A stretch of 57,829 nt of DNA from Rhodanobacteraceae bacterium (GCA_016790075.1 JAEUPP010000025.1:1-57829), one strand, 5' to 3'. Counted from the first letter of the stretch, positions 8,365 to 18,097 are shown. The notes: generated by a model from the letters alone, not told the origin. Translations and numbers: made by a program.

Positions 8365-9650
8365 GCGGCCGGCCTCAACAGGTCCGGATCGGTGGTGCTG
8401 GCCGCGCCGGGCCATTCCACGCCCAGCGCGCGCGCGACCGCGACGGCGCTGCGCAGTCCGTCCTCGTGAAAACCCCAGCCCCAGTACGCGCCTGCAAACC
8501 AGGTGCGGCGCTTGCCCTGGATTTCCCCCTGGCGCGTCTGCGCGGCAACTGCGGCCTCGGTGTATACGGGATGGCGGTAATGCAGGCGGCGCAATACCTT
8601 GGCGGGATCTATGGCTGCACTGCGATTCAGTGTGACGATCAGCGGCGTTGTCGTTGTCAGGTTCTGCAGCCGGTTCATCCAGTAGCTGACTGTGCAGACA
8701 GCATCCGCTTGCGCGGGCACGTAAGCGTTCCACGCGGCCCAGGCCTTGCGCTGACGCGGCAGCAGGCGAGTGTCGGTGTGCAATATGGTGTCGTTGGACT
8801 GATAGGGGATCGCGCCGAGGATTTCGTGTTCGCGCGTGTCCGCATCGGCGAGCAGGGCCAGTGCCTCGTCGCTGTGACAGGCGACAACGGCGTGATCAAA
8901 GCGTTCGCGCCGGCCGCCGGCCTCGACCTCGACACCGTCGGCATCGCGGCGCAGCGCCTGCACAGGTGTTGCGCTACGGACCTCCAGGCGCCAGCGCGAC
9001 GCAAGGGCCGCGACATAACAGTGCGAACCGCCACGGACCACGCGCCATTCGGGACGTCCCGTGATCTGCAGCATGCGGTGCTGGGCCATGAAACGCACCA
9101 GGTAGCGTGCCGGGAACTGCAATATGCCCGCGGCTGGACTTGACCACAGCGCACTGGCCATGGGTATGAGGTGATCGTCGCGGAATGCCTGGCCAAAGCC
9201 CTGGGCAGCGAGATATTCCGCCAGGGTTGGGCCGGGTGCGGGACTGTCCAGCAGTGCCGGCGCCAGGCGGTAGAAACGGCGCAGATCGCGCAACATGCCC
9301 CAGAAGCGCGGGGAAAACAGGTTGCGCCGCTGGCAGAACAGGGTATCCAGCGTCGCCGCATTGTATTCGAGACCGCTCGCTTCGTTCTGTACCGAGAAAC
9401 TCATTGAGGTCGGCTGCGTGGCTACGCCGAGTTCGGCGAACAGTGCGGCAAGCAATGGGTAATTGTGGTTGTTGTACACAATGAAACCGCTGTCGACATG
9501 GCAGCGTTCGCCATCGATGTCCAGCGTATGGGTGTGGGTATGTCCGCCCAGGCGTGCCTGCGCCTCGAACAACACCACTTCGTGACGGCGCGCCAGCAGC
9601 CAGGCGCTGGCCAGACCTGCGATGCCGGAGCCCACGACGGCGATGCGCAT
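8361..9650 (-). CDS. NAD(P)/FAD-dependent oxidoreductase (amine-oxidase/phytoene-desaturase-like)
   Basis: The 429-residue flavoprotein opens with the Rossmann dinucleotide motif VGSGIAGLASAWLL (about residues 6-19) followed by FEAQARLGGHTHTH, the second FAD contact. It belongs to the flavin amine-oxidase superfamily found with DUF1365 and CFA-like genes. In the furan-fatty-acid pathway of Rhodobacter a flavoprotein in an equivalent cluster is, as I recall, a fatty-acyl desaturase, so a desaturation or saturation of a methylated acyl chain is a reasonable inference. It starts 1 nt after the stop of the acyl-CoA desaturase gene. Confidence 0.85.
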   Translation of the reverse strand: MRIAVVGSGIAGLASAWLLARRHEVVLFEAQARLGGHTHTHTLDIDGERCHVDSGFIVYNNHNYPLLAALFAELGVATQPTSMSFSVQNEASGLEYNAATLDTLFCQRRNLFSPRFWGMLRDLRRFYRLAPALLDSPAPGPTLAEYLAAQGFGQAFRDDHLIPMASALWSSPAAGILQFPARYLVRFMAQHRMLQITGRPEWRVVRGGSHCYVAALASRWRLEVRSATPVQALRRDADGVEVEAGGRRERFDHAVVACHSDEALALLADADTREHEILGAIPYQSNDTILHTDTRLLPRQRKAWAAWNAYVPAQADAVCTVSYWMNRLQNLTTTTPLIVTLNRSAAIDPAKVLRRLHYRHPVYTEAAVAAQTRQGEIQGKRRTWFAGAYWGWGFHEDGLRSAVAVARALGVEWPGAASTTDPDLLRPAA

Positions 9651-9651
9651 G

Positions 9652-10605
9652 TCAGTGCTTCGCCCGCGCCAGCACCCAGGCCGGTACTGGCTTGAGGTCG
9701 TGTACCAGGCCGAGTGCGGCCAGCAGACGCAGGCCGTACCAGCTCAGGTCTATTTCCCACCAGCGGAATCCCTGGCGTGCCGCACCGGGGAAAAAATGGT
9801 GGTTGTTGTGCCAACCCTCGCCGAAGGTGAGAAGGGCGAGCCAGGCGTTGTTGCGGCTTTCGTCCCGGGTGTCGTAGCGGCGCGTGCCGAAGCGATGGGC
9901 GAGGGAATTGATCGTGACGGTGGCGTGGAACAGCACGATGGTCGAAATGGCGAATCCCCAGATTACGAGCTGGGCGCCGCTGGTGCCGAGCTGCGGCGCA
10001 TGGCGTTGCAGCAGCTCGCCGCCGAGGTAAAGCACGGCAGCGAGCAGTGCCGGCACCGCCGTATCAAAGCGGTCCAGCCAGCGCAGCTCGGGAAATTGGG
10101 CGAAGTCGCGCACGCGGGCAATATCGGTAGGCAACGCGCGTGGTGTCAGGAACCAGCCCACGTGGCTCCAGAGAAAGCCGCGCAGTCCCGGCGAATGCGG
10201 ATCCAGTGCCGTATCCGCGTGCTGATGATGGCGGCGGTGGTGAGCCGCCCACCAGAGCGGGCCGCGTTGCGCACAGGCCGCGCCGATCAGTGCGAAAAGA
10301 AATTGCACGGAGCGCGAAGTGCGAAAAGTACGGTGCGAAAAATAGCGGTGATAGAACGCCGTCAGCGCGAACATGCGCACGACATAAAGCAGTATCGCCA
10401 CAGCGACCGCGGTGGTTGAGATACCTACCCACAAGACACCGGCACAGGCGAGGTGCAGGCCAAGGAAGGGCAGAGCGCGTATCCAGTCAATACGCTCGTC
10501 CGTGCTGGCGGTCTCATCGGTCCAGGCGTCCACCCAGGCGCGCAGGGCGGCCCGGATGTTGCCCCTGGATTTGACCGGCTCCGACTCATCTGCATGCTCG
10601 TCCAT
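9652..10605 (-). CDS. Membrane fatty-acid (acyl-CoA/acyl-lipid delta-9 type) desaturase
   Basis: The 317-residue protein has the three histidine boxes of di-iron membrane desaturases: HRYFSH, HRRHH and HNNHH, the last in WHNNHHFFPGAARQGF. Hydrophobic pairs lie between the boxes. These enzymes use O2 and electrons to put a cis double bond into a saturated chain, giving the substrate for the downstream CFA-like methyltransferases. It follows the anti-sigma gene by 66 nt and is probably the first structural gene of the regulon. Confidence 0.9.
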   Translation of the reverse strand: MDEHADESEPVKSRGNIRAALRAWVDAWTDETASTDERIDWIRALPFLGLHLACAGVLWVGISTTAVAVAILLYVVRMFALTAFYHRYFSHRTFRTSRSVQFLFALIGAACAQRGPLWWAAHHRRHHQHADTALDPHSPGLRGFLWSHVGWFLTPRALPTDIARVRDFAQFPELRWLDRFDTAVPALLAAVLYLGGELLQRHAPQLGTSGAQLVIWGFAISTIVLFHATVTINSLAHRFGTRRYDTRDESRNNAWLALLTFGEGWHNNHHFFPGAARQGFRWWEIDLSWYGLRLLAALGLVHDLKPVPAWVLARAKH

Positions 10606-10671
10606 CGCAACCCTCGGCTTCGACAGCTAAGTGCCATACGGCGGTGGGCGCCGCGCGGATGCAGTGCCCAC

Positions 10672-11409
10672 TCAGATCGTGCGGATATTGCCTATCGCAA
10701 CCGGTTCGCTGCTGGGCGCGGCGTGAGGAATGCCGGCCCGGTCCTCCAGGGTGACCGCAAGGGTTGCGCCGGCGACCAGGCTTGCGCGCAGTTCGGATGG
10801 CACGGTTATGGTGTGGGCCAGCTCGTGCGACAACAAACCCAGGGAATGCGGCTTGCCGCCGGCCGGGATGATCCAGAGCTCGTTGACCCGCCCCGCGGCA
10901 TCGACCGTGCCGGGGACTGGCATCAGCAGCACTTCACCGCGGCTGGGGTTGATGCGAGCGATCCACCCCGTCGTGCCGTCGCCGCGGGCGAGCACGGTGA
11001 CCGGACCTGCAGCGAATTCTTCCGGGGGCGCCGTCGGTGGTGTACGAGAGATGCTGAACACGGTGGCTACGATGCCGGCGACCAGCGCAATGCCGGCGGC
11101 ACGGCGCCAGAACGGTGCATTGTCCCAAAGTCTGGGCGCGGGCCTGGGTTCCTCGCGCCAGCCCAGGCGCTCGCAGATCTGCTCCCAGACATGCGCTGAG
11201 GGTTCCGTTGCGGGCGCGCGCAGCAGCCAGGGTGAGAAGTGCCGTTCCCAGCCCTCGACCAGGCGCGCGAAGCCCGCATCGCTGGCCAGCCGCAGCGATA
11301 CTCGGCGGCGTGATACTTCGTCCAGAACGCCGAGCACATATTCGGCGGCTTGCACCTCGTCGCCAGGCGGTGGAGCGGCGCTGTCGTTGTTGTTGGCGTG
11401 AGTCGACAT
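10672..11409 (-). CDS. Anti-sigma factor, RskA family (membrane-anchored)
   Basis: The start at 11409 is chosen because GGAGG lies 7 nt upstream inside the end of the sigma gene; the ATG at 11427 has no such site. The 245-residue protein has a short cytoplasmic N-terminus (AAEYVLGVLDEVSRRR around residues 21-36), one membrane helix at about 103-121, and a periplasmic RskA domain (ELWIIPAGGKPHSLGLL). There is no zinc-binding HxxxCxxC, so it is not a ChrR/ZAS-type anti-sigma. RskA proteins hold an ECF sigma factor until regulated proteolysis releases it. It is encoded directly after its likely sigma partner. Confidence 0.85.
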   Translation of the reverse strand: MSTHANNNDSAAPPPGDEVQAAEYVLGVLDEVSRRRVSLRLASDAGFARLVEGWERHFSPWLLRAPATEPSAHVWEQICERLGWREEPRPAPRLWDNAPFWRRAAGIALVAGIVATVFSISRTPPTAPPEEFAAGPVTVLARGDGTTGWIARINPSRGEVLLMPVPGTVDAAGRVNELWIIPAGGKPHSLGLLSHELAHTITVPSELRASLVAGATLAVTLEDRAGIPHAAPSSEPVAIGNIRTI

Positions 11410-11411
11410 CG

Positions 11412-11975
11412 TCAGGCCTCCAGGCAAGCACGCAATTGCAGCAGGCCGCGGCGTATCCAGCTCTTGACCGAGCCCAGCGGCGAGCCGGAACGCGCTGCGA
11501 GTTCCTCGTAGGTCGCGCCGTCAAAGAACGCGGTGCGGATCAGGCTGCGCCGCTTGGGTTCGAGCTGCCCTACGCAATCGTCGAGGCGAGCGCGTTCGCT
11601 GTCGGCCTCGGCCTGGTGCGCCGGCGCCGGGGCGGGGTCGGGTTGGGCCTCGGCGAGCTCGATCGGTGCCAGCTCACGCTGGCCTGCGTCAGCGCGCAGG
11701 CGGTCTATCGCCCGGTGCCGCGCGATCGCCGCCAGCCAGACTGCGGCCGAGGCGCGCACGGGGTCAAATTGCGGCGCCTTGCGCCAGGCTGCGACATAGA
11801 CATCCTGCAGTACATCCTCCGCCGTGCCGCGATCGGGCACCAGCCGCAGGCAGACGCCCAGCAGCCGTGCCGAGGTGGCGCGGTAGAGCTGTTCGAAGGC
11901 CTCGCGATCGCCCCGGGCAACGCGTGCCAGCAGTGCGTTCTCGGGCTCGCTGACATCCTGCTGTCGAAGTTCCAT
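11412..11975 (-). CDS. ECF sigma-70 factor (SigK-like, RskA-partnered)
   Basis: I start at the ATG at 11975 (187 residues); the longer frame upstream is low-complexity shadow. Region 2 is visible in DREAFEQLYRATSARLLGVC and GTAEDVLQDVYVAAWRK, and region 4 in RSLIRTAFFDGATYEELAAR followed by the helix-turn-helix LGSVKSWIRRGLLQLRACL. It redirects RNA polymerase to stress promoters, probably its own operon of lipid-modifying genes. Its stop is 2 nt before the anti-sigma start, so the two are coupled. I could not pick out its target promoter motif with confidence in the 356 bp upstream. Confidence 0.9.
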   Translation of the reverse strand: MELRQQDVSEPENALLARVARGDREAFEQLYRATSARLLGVCLRLVPDRGTAEDVLQDVYVAAWRKAPQFDPVRASAAVWLAAIARHRAIDRLRADAGQRELAPIELAEAQPDPAPAPAHQAEADSERARLDDCVGQLEPKRRSLIRTAFFDGATYEELAARSGSPLGSVKSWIRRGLLQLRACLEA

Positions 11976-12331
11976 CGTTCCGTTTCCAATAGCTGCATCG
12001 TCGGAATGACGAAGCACGCAAGCCCGAGACGCGGTGGCCGCGATCGTAGCGCGTGTGCTTGCCGTTTGCCTCTCCGCCACCGGGTCCGGGTGTCGCCGTG
12101 GACTTGCCCCCACCGGCCATCCGCGGAGCGGCAACACAACCGGCGTGGACATGAGGTTGAACTCCTGCGGTGGACATAGCTGCATTACGCAGCTCAGTGC
12201 GCGGCGGATGCAGTAGGTGCATAACGGCAGGGCGGTTATCCGCGGCGCTTGGCGCGGGCCTGCAATTGGGCTAGAAGGGCTGCCTGAAATGGCGCAGTCA
12301 TTGCGCGGCGGCCCCTTATGCAGGAATGCTC
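11976..12331. promoter_or_regulatory. Divergent intergenic region between the ECF sigma gene and pncC
   Basis: No gene is visible in these 356 bp. For pncC a weak sigma-70-like pair TTGGCG (12249-12254), 17 bp, TAGAAG (12272-12277) is present. An imperfect palindrome TCGTC-GGAAT-GACGA lies at about 11999-12013, just upstream of the sigma gene start. No clear ECF -35/-10 pair could be assigned for the sigma gene. Confidence 0.3.
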
Positions 12332-12841
12332 ATGTCCGAAACCGAGGTACCCGATGATGCCGAGCTGCTAAGGCTGGGCCGCATCGTCGCCGATACCCTG
12401 CAGCAGCGTGGCCAGATGCTGGTTACGGCCGAGTCCTGCACCGGCGGCTGGATCGCCAAGACCCTGACCGATATCGCGGGCAGCTCGGGCTGGTTCGAGG
12501 CGGGTCTGGTGGCCTATAGCTATGAAGCCAAGCAGGCATTGCTCGGTGTGCGGCCGGAAACGCTGGCCCTGCATGGCGCGGTCAGCCAGGAAACTGTTGT
12601 CGAAATGGTCTCCGGCGCGCTGGCGCGCTACGGCGCTTCGGTCGCGGTTGCGGTAACGGGTATCGCCGGACCGGGTGGTGCGACACCGGGCAAGCCGGTA
12701 GGCACGGTCTGGCTAGGGTGGAAGCGCCGCGGCGGTTATGCCCAGGCGCAGATCTTCCATTTCGATGGCGATCGCGAGGCGGTGCGACGCCACACCGTCG
12801 CAGCGGCTCTGGCCGGAGTTCAGAAAATTCTGACCTCCTGA
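12332..12841 (+). CDS. pncC: Nicotinamide-nucleotide amidohydrolase PncC (CinA C-terminal domain)
   Basis: This 169-residue stand-alone CinA C-terminal domain deamidates nicotinamide mononucleotide to nicotinate mononucleotide in pyridine-nucleotide recycling. Family signatures are TAESCTGGWIAKTLTDIAGSS, FEAGLVAYS and AVTGIAGPGG. The ATG at 12332 is preferred to the in-frame ATG at 12326 because AGGA at 12322-12325 is 6 nt before it. A position just upstream of recA is common in gammaproteobacteria, since NMN is released by DNA ligase during repair. Confidence 0.93.
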   Translation: MSETEVPDDAELLRLGRIVADTLQQRGQMLVTAESCTGGWIAKTLTDIAGSSGWFEAGLVAYSYEAKQALLGVRPETLALHGAVSQETVVEMVSGALARYGASVAVAVTGIAGPGGATPGKPVGTVWLGWKRRGGYAQAQIFHFDGDREAVRRHTVAAALAGVQKILTS

Positions 12842-12987
12842 TGCGGTCTTCACCTGATGCGGTCTGGCGCGGGTCCGGTATGAAATAATCGCTGTTCGCC
12901 ACCGCCACCGCCACCGCCGTGTCGCGTCCCGTGAGAATGCCGGGTCGCACACTGCGCCGCGCCAATCAATCTGACGAGGATGCTGCA

Positions 12988-14025
12988 ATGGATGACAACA
13001 AGCGCAAGGCGCTGGCTTCGGCCTTGAGCCAGATCGAGAAACAGTTCGGCAAGGGCACGGTCATGCGTATGGGCGACAAGGTTGCCGAACCCATTGATGC
13101 CGTGTCGACCGGCTCGTTTGCCCTGGATATGGCACTGGGTATCGGTGGCTTGCCGCGTGGCCGTGTGGTGGAAATTTACGGGCCGGAATCATCTGGCAAG
13201 ACCACGCTGACCCTGCAGGCCATAGCGAGCTGCCAGCGCGCCGGCGGCACAGCCGCCTTCGTCGACGCCGAGCACGCACTCGATCCGACCTATGCGGAGA
13301 AGCTGGGCGTCAACGTCGACGATCTGCTCGTGTCGCAGCCGGATACGGGCGAGCAGGCGCTGGAAATCACCGACATGCTGGTGCGCTCCGGCGCCGTCGA
13401 CATGGTAGTCATCGACTCGGTCGCGGCCTTGACACCGAAGGCTGAAATCGAGGGCGAAATGGGCGAGATGCAGGTCGGCCTGCAGGCCCGCCTGATGAGC
13501 CAGGCGCTGCGCAAGCTGACCGGTACGATCAAGAAGTCCGGCTGCCTCGTGATCTTCATCAACCAGTTGCGCATGAAGATCGGCATGATGATGCCGGGCC
13601 AGAACCCGGAGACGACGACGGGCGGCAATGCACTGAAGTTCTACGCCTCGGTGCGCCTGGATATCCGGCGCATTGGTTCGGTCAAGAAGGGTGAGGAAAT
13701 CATCGGCAACGAGACCAAGATCAAGGTCGTCAAGAACAAGCTGGCGCCGCCGTTCAAGCAGGTCTTTACCGAAATCCTCTATGGCGAAGGCATCAGCCGC
13801 GAAAGCGAACTGATTGATCTGGGCGTTGACCACAAGCTGGTTGAAAAATCGGGTTCCTGGTACAGCTACAACGGCGAGCGCATCGGCCAGGGCAAGGATA
13901 ACGCCCGCAATTTCCTCAAGGAGCACAAGGCCATCGCTGAACAGATCGAAGCCCAGTTGCGCGTCAAGATGCTGCCGGAGCGCCGCGTGGTCAGTTCGGC
14001 GGAGTTCGAGCCCGAAGAAACCTGA
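12988..14025 (+). CDS. recA: Recombinase RecA
   Basis: The 345-residue protein is full length. It starts at the ATG at 12988, with GAGGA 7 nt upstream. Walker A is GPESSGKTT, and the MAW-like region, Walker B ([20 protein letters not shown]) and loop L2 ([22 protein letters not shown]) are intact. RecA forms filaments on single-stranded DNA for homologous recombination and triggers LexA self-cleavage. The promoter region (12842-12987) has an AATAAT at 12884-12889 but I see no convincing SOS box of the CTGT-N8-ACAG or Xanthomonas type. Confidence 0.99.
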   Translation: MDDNKRKALASALSQIEKQFGKGTVMRMGDKVAEPIDAVSTGSFALDMALGIGGLPRGRVVEIYGPESSGKTTLTLQAIASCQRAGGTAAFVDAEHALDPTYAEKLGVNVDDLLVSQPDTGEQALEITDMLVRSGAVDMVVIDSVAALTPKAEIEGEMGEMQVGLQARLMSQALRKLTGTIKKSGCLVIFINQLRMKIGMMMPGQNPETTTGGNALKFYASVRLDIRRIGSVKKGEEIIGNETKIKVVKNKLAPPFKQVFTEILYGEGISRESELIDLGVDHKLVEKSGSWYSYNGERIGQGKDNARNFLKEHKAIAEQIEAQLRVKMLPERRVVSSAEFEPEET

Positions 14026-14163
14026 TCGGCGGTCGCGGCTTGTGCGGGTGAACCCTCACACTGATTGCCGTCGGGCGCTGCTGCGCTGCCTTGGCTTGCG
14101 CCGTGCTGCACAGCAGGTATGGCCCTCGCCTGGCCCGGGGGCTTGGGGTAGTGCTGGCGTTGC

Positions 14164-14715
14164 ATGAACGGTAGGCAGCCCATTGGCGGTGAGCAGGATC
14201 CAGCAGGCGCTGGTGAAACGTCGTCCGCGGACGGCGAAGCGCACCAGCCTGTGGTCAGCGCTTACGGCAAGGCACTGGCCATGCTGTCGCGACGGGAGCA
14301 CTCCAGACGCGAGCTGGAGCGCAAACTCGGCCGCTCCGGGGTCGCTGCGGATGCGGCGTCCTCGGTGCTGGAGCAATTGCAGCAGCAGTCGTTCCAGAGC
14401 GATGAACGCTTTGCGCAACTGCTCGTGCGCAGCCGGGTAAGCCGGGGGCAAGGTCCGCGGCGCATCCTTGCTGAACTGCGCACGCATGGGATTGCCGACG
14501 AGCAGGCGCGTCTGGTGCTGGACGCGGAAGCCGAAGACTGGCTGGCGCTGGCTCAACGTATCTATCGGCGCCGGTATGGAGCCATGGCGTCGCGTGACCC
14601 GCTGGAAACGCGCAAGCGCGCGGCCTTCCTCTTGCGCCGCGGCTTTGATGCCGCCACAGTACGGGCCATCACCCACGCCGACGACGTGGACGACTCCGCC
14701 GAGGAGTTCGATTAG
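14164..14715 (+). CDS. recX: Regulatory protein RecX
   Basis: The 183-residue protein shows the three-helix repeats of RecX: YGKALAMLSRREHSRRELERKL, then SFQSDERFAQLLVRSRVSRGQGPRRILAEL, then LETRKRAAFLLRRGFDAATV. RecX caps RecA filaments and blocks recombinase and coprotease activity. The N-terminal 30 residues are unconserved and Gly/Glu-rich. It lies 138 nt downstream of recA with no obvious terminator between, so read-through from recA is likely. Confidence 0.93.
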   Translation: MNGRQPIGGEQDPAGAGETSSADGEAHQPVVSAYGKALAMLSRREHSRRELERKLGRSGVAADAASSVLEQLQQQSFQSDERFAQLLVRSRVSRGQGPRRILAELRTHGIADEQARLVLDAEAEDWLALAQRIYRRRYGAMASRDPLETRKRAAFLLRRGFDAATVRAITHADDVDDSAEEFD

Positions 14716-14879
14716 GGATGGTCTGAACGGATGCAGCGGCCACCAGGGCCGGTGCGGTTTTTCCGTCGCCACGATTTCGACCCCGATCTGCACGGGATGG
14801 CAGCTGCTCCGAGCTTCCCACGCATTCTTGGCCGATTGTTCACGGGCGTGTCCGTATTCCGCCTTCAGTGACTCCGACC

Positions 14880-17516
14880 ATGCGCAGCAGTGCAGAAATC
14901 CGCCAGAGTTTCCTCGACTTCTTCAAGAGCAAAGGGCACGCCGTTGTCTCCTCGAGCTCCCTAGTGCCGGGCAACGATCCGACCCTGCTGTTCACGAATG
15001 CAGGCATGGTGCAGTTCAAGGATGTATTTCTTGGTTCGGAGAAGCGCAGCTACACCCGCGCCGTGTCGTCGCAGCGCTGCGTGCGAGCCGGCGGCAAGCA
15101 CAATGATCTTGATCAGGTGGGCTATACCGCGCGGCATCACACCTTCTTTGAGATGCTCGGCAACTTCAGCTTCGGCGACTATTTCAAGCGCGACGCCATC
15201 ACCTATGCCTGGGAACTGCTGACCGAAGTCTGGAAGCTGCCCAAGGAGCGGCTGCTCGTCACGATTTACCACACCGATGACGAGGCCTTCGAGATCTGGA
15301 ACTCTATCGTTGGCCTGCCTGCGGAGCGTATTGTCCGCATCGGTGACAACAAGGGAGCGCCTTACGCTTCGGATAATTTCTGGCAAATGGCCGATACCGG
15401 TCCCTGCGGGCCGTGCACCGAAATCTTCTACGACCACGGCGAGCATATTCCGGGTGGTCCGCCGGGCTCGCCGGATGAAGACGGTGACCGTTTCATCGAA
15501 ATCTGGAACAACGTGTTCATGCAGTTTGACCGGGCCGCGGACGGCACTCTGACGCCGCTGCCGGCGCCCTGTGTCGATACGGGCATGGGCCTCGAACGTG
15601 TTTCGGCTGTGCTGCAGCAGGTGCATTCCAACTACGAGATCGATCTGTTCCAGCACCTGATCAAGGCGGCGGCAGCATTGACGGCCACCGTGGATCTCGA
15701 AAACAAGTCCCTGCGCGTGATCGCCGATCATATTCGCGCTTGCAGCTTTCTCGTCGTTGACGGCGTGCTGCCGTCGAACGAAGGGCGTGGCTACGTGCTC
15801 CGTCGCATTATCCGGCGCGCGCTGCGGCATGGTTACATGCTGGGCGTGCGTACCCCGTTCTTCCACAAGATGGTGGCGGCCCTGGTCGAACAGATGGGCG
15901 CGGCGTATCCGGAGCTGGTCGAGAAGCGCAATCTGGTCGAGCGTGCTCTGGCGACCGAAGAAGAGCGCTTTGGTGAGACGCTGGGCAAGGGGATGAAGCT
16001 GTTTGACGAAGTCGCGGCGAAAAACACGACGACTATTCCGGGCGCCGATGCATTCCGGCTGTATGACACCTATGGTTTTCCGGTGGACCTCACGGCAGAT
16101 ATCGCCCGTGAGCGCGGCCTCGGCGTTGACATGGAAGGCTATGAGCGTGCGATGCGCAAGCAGCAGGAGGATGCGCGTAGTGCGAGCCAGTTCGAGACCC
16201 GGGTCATGCTGTCGGCCGAAGCGATCAAGCAACTGCCGGCGACGCAGTTCCTCGGCTATGACGAACAGGCGGCCGACGGCCTGCAACTGGTCGGCATCGT
16301 TTGTGGTGCGCGCCTGGCGGGTGAACTCGGCGACGGCGAAGAAGCGACGCTGGTGCTCGACCGCACGCCGTTCTACGCGGAGTCCGGCGGCCAGGTCGGC
16401 GATACAGGCAGGTTGAGCACGGACGGCGGCAGCTTCGTTGTCCGCGACACGATAAAGCTGGCCGGCACTTTCCATGGACATGTCGGCCGCTGGCAAGGTG
16501 TGCAGCCGTTGCGTGTTGGCACACTGCTGCGCGGCGAGATCGACGCGCAACGCCGCGCCGCGATCGTGCTCAATCATTCGGCGACCCACCTGATGCATGC
16601 GGCGCTGCGCCAGGTGCTCGGAACACATGTCACGCAAAAAGGGTCGCTGGTGGCCCCCGACCGGCTGCGTTTTGACTTTTCGCATTTTCAGCCGGTCACG
16701 GCCGACGAGCTGCGTACGATAGAAGATCTTGTCAATGCGCAGGTGCGCCACAACGCGGCAGCCGATGTGCGCAACATGAGTTACAAGGAAGCCATCGATT
16801 TCGGTGCGATGGCGTTGTTCGGTGAAAAGTATGGTGAACACGTGCGCGTGCTGAAATTCGGCGATTTTTCGACCGAGCTTTGCGGCGGCACGCATGTGAG
16901 CCGTACCGGTGATATCGGCCTGTTCAAAATTCTGAGCGAAAGTGGTGTTGCAGCTGGCGTGCGTCGCATTGAGGCAGTAACGGGTGCAGGTGCGCTGGTT
17001 GTTGTGCGTGAACAAGAGCGACGCCTTGACGAGGTCGCGCAGTTGCTCAACACCGCATCAACCGATGCGGTTGACAAGTTGCGTCAGCTATTCGAACGCC
17101 AGAAGCGTGTCGAGCGCGAACTGGAGTCATTCAAGGCCAAGGCGGCCGGCGCCGCGACCGCGCAGCTTGCCGACACGGCGATCGATATTGCCGGCAACAA
17201 GCTGGTCGCCGCGCGCATCGACGGGCTGGATGCCAAGGGCTTGCGCGAAGCACTTGATCAGCTCAAGTCGCGTCTGCCGGACTGCATCGTCCTGCTGGCC
17301 GCGGCCGCGGACGGAAAAGTCTCGCTGGCGGCAGGTGTGCAGGGGGCTGCGCTGGGTAAAGTCAATGCGGGTGAGCTTGTTGGCTTCGTCGCCCGGCAAC
17401 TTGGCGGCAAGGGCGGTGGGCGGCCGGATATGGCTCAGGGGGGGGGCGACGATTCACCCCAGCTGTCCCGCGTACTGGCCGAAGTACGCGGTTGGGTCGA
17501 GCAGCGGCTCGCCTAG
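14880..17516 (+). CDS. alaS: Alanyl-tRNA synthetase
   Basis: I take the ATG at 14880 (878 residues; [20 protein letters not shown]), which matches the conserved AlaS start, rather than the GTG at 14868. The catalytic domain ([28 protein letters not shown]), the editing-domain zinc motif ([12 protein letters not shown] and [15 protein letters not shown]) and the C-Ala domain ([15 protein letters not shown]) are all present. The enzyme charges tRNA-Ala and clears Ser/Gly mischarging. A run of nine G at 17438-17446 encodes the Gly run of the C-Ala motif. A perfect 16-nt palindrome spans the stop codon (17507-17522). Confidence 0.99.
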   Translation: MRSSAEIRQSFLDFFKSKGHAVVSSSSLVPGNDPTLLFTNAGMVQFKDVFLGSEKRSYTRAVSSQRCVRAGGKHNDLDQVGYTARHHTFFEMLGNFSFGDYFKRDAITYAWELLTEVWKLPKERLLVTIYHTDDEAFEIWNSIVGLPAERIVRIGDNKGAPYASDNFWQMADTGPCGPCTEIFYDHGEHIPGGPPGSPDEDGDRFIEIWNNVFMQFDRAADGTLTPLPAPCVDTGMGLERVSAVLQQVHSNYEIDLFQHLIKAAAALTATVDLENKSLRVIADHIRACSFLVVDGVLPSNEGRGYVLRRIIRRALRHGYMLGVRTPFFHKMVAALVEQMGAAYPELVEKRNLVERALATEEERFGETLGKGMKLFDEVAAKNTTTIPGADAFRLYDTYGFPVDLTADIARERGLGVDMEGYERAMRKQQEDARSASQFETRVMLSAEAIKQLPATQFLGYDEQAADGLQLVGIVCGARLAGELGDGEEATLVLDRTPFYAESGGQVGDTGRLSTDGGSFVVRDTIKLAGTFHGHVGRWQGVQPLRVGTLLRGEIDAQRRAAIVLNHSATHLMHAALRQVLGTHVTQKGSLVAPDRLRFDFSHFQPVTADELRTIEDLVNAQVRHNAAADVRNMSYKEAIDFGAMALFGEKYGEHVRVLKFGDFSTELCGGTHVSRTGDIGLFKILSESGVAAGVRRIEAVTGAGALVVVREQERRLDEVAQLLNTASTDAVDKLRQLFERQKRVERELESFKAKAAGAATAQLADTAIDIAGNKLVAARIDGLDAKGLREALDQLKSRLPDCIVLLAAAADGKVSLAAGVQGAALGKVNAGELVGFVARQLGGKGGGRPDMAQGGGDDSPQLSRVLAEVRGWVEQRLA

Positions 17517-17623
17517 GCGAGCTTGCGTTCCTAGCGCGGCAGCTTTTCCACCCCGGTGCGTTGCTGGCGGGCAATTGAACGGTAATTGATACTGAATCTG
17601 ACGAAAGTAATGCACGACCTCAA

Positions 17624-17652
17624 TTGCGTGGCCGGAGGGCGTCCGCTAGTAT
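17624..17652 (+). promoter_or_regulatory. Candidate sigma-70 promoter of csrA
   Basis: TTGCGT (17624-17629) is separated by exactly 17 bp from TAGTAT (17647-17652), predicting a start near 17660 and a leader of about 200 nt before csrA. The rest of the alaS-csrA gap (17517-17858) holds no gene. A second TAAAAT at 17800-17805 could be another -10 but lacks a good -35. Confidence 0.45.
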
Positions 17653-17858
17653 CGATGCGGCGTGGTCGCCCCCAGTTCGCAATTAGAAAATTCAGTGGCG
17701 ACTGACACGATTCGAAGACTCTTTGGCGATTCGTGAGCAGCGGGGAGGGCCGCAGAATCAGCTGCCAGGCTGACGATCCGGTCCCTTGTGCATTCGCAAT
17801 AAAATGTGTGCGGTTGCCAGGACGTGGGGCCGGGACGTAGGGCGAAAGGAGAAGAACG

Positions 17859-18059
17859 ATGCTGATTCTGACTCGCCGGGTCGGAGAGACCCTGATGATC
17901 GGAGACGAGGTCACGGTCACTGTGCTGGGAGTGAAGGGCAACCAAGTCCGTATAGGCATCAACGCGCCCAAGGACGTGGCTGTGCACCGTGAAGAGATCT
18001 ACCAGCGCATCAAACGCGAGCAGGAACCTGGCGGTGGTACGGCGAGCGGTGAAACCTGA
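17859..18059 (+). CDS. csrA: Carbon storage regulator CsrA/RsmA
   Basis: The 66-residue RNA-binding protein begins [20 protein letters not shown] and includes [19 protein letters not shown] and VHREEIY, so the beta-strand RNA-binding surface and the C-terminal Arg44-type residue region are intact. It dimerises and binds GGA motifs in mRNA leaders to repress or stabilise them. AGGAG lies at 17848-17852, 6 nt from the ATG. Its place between alaS and a tRNA-Ser gene is conserved in many gammaproteobacteria. Confidence 0.97.
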   Translation: MLILTRRVGETLMIGDEVTVTVLGVKGNQVRIGINAPKDVAVHREEIYQRIKREQEPGGGTASGET

Positions 18060-18068
18060 ATTCCGGGC

Positions 18069-18097
18069 TTTACCCGGCGCTGGTGAATCGCTATTCT
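18069..18097 (+). promoter_or_regulatory. Promoter of tRNA-Ser(GCU)
   Basis: TTTACC (18069-18074), 17 bp, TATTCT (18092-18097), followed directly by the GC-rich discriminator TCCGCGCCTCG. The same discriminator type follows the -10 of three other tRNA promoters in this window. Confidence 0.55.

Noticed and set aside
12842-12987. SOS (LexA) box upstream of recA
   Set aside because: I found no CTGT-N8-ACAG or TTAG-N6-TACTA match in the pncC-recA gap; regulation cannot be claimed from sequence alone.
14961-17015. 684-residue open frame antisense to alaS
   Set aside because: High-GC coding sequence often leaves long open antisense frames. The alaS frame is fully conserved, and the antisense product is His/Arg-rich with no family features. 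The same reasoning rejects the 440-residue frame antisense to lon (23369-24691) and the 314-residue one antisense to DUF499.
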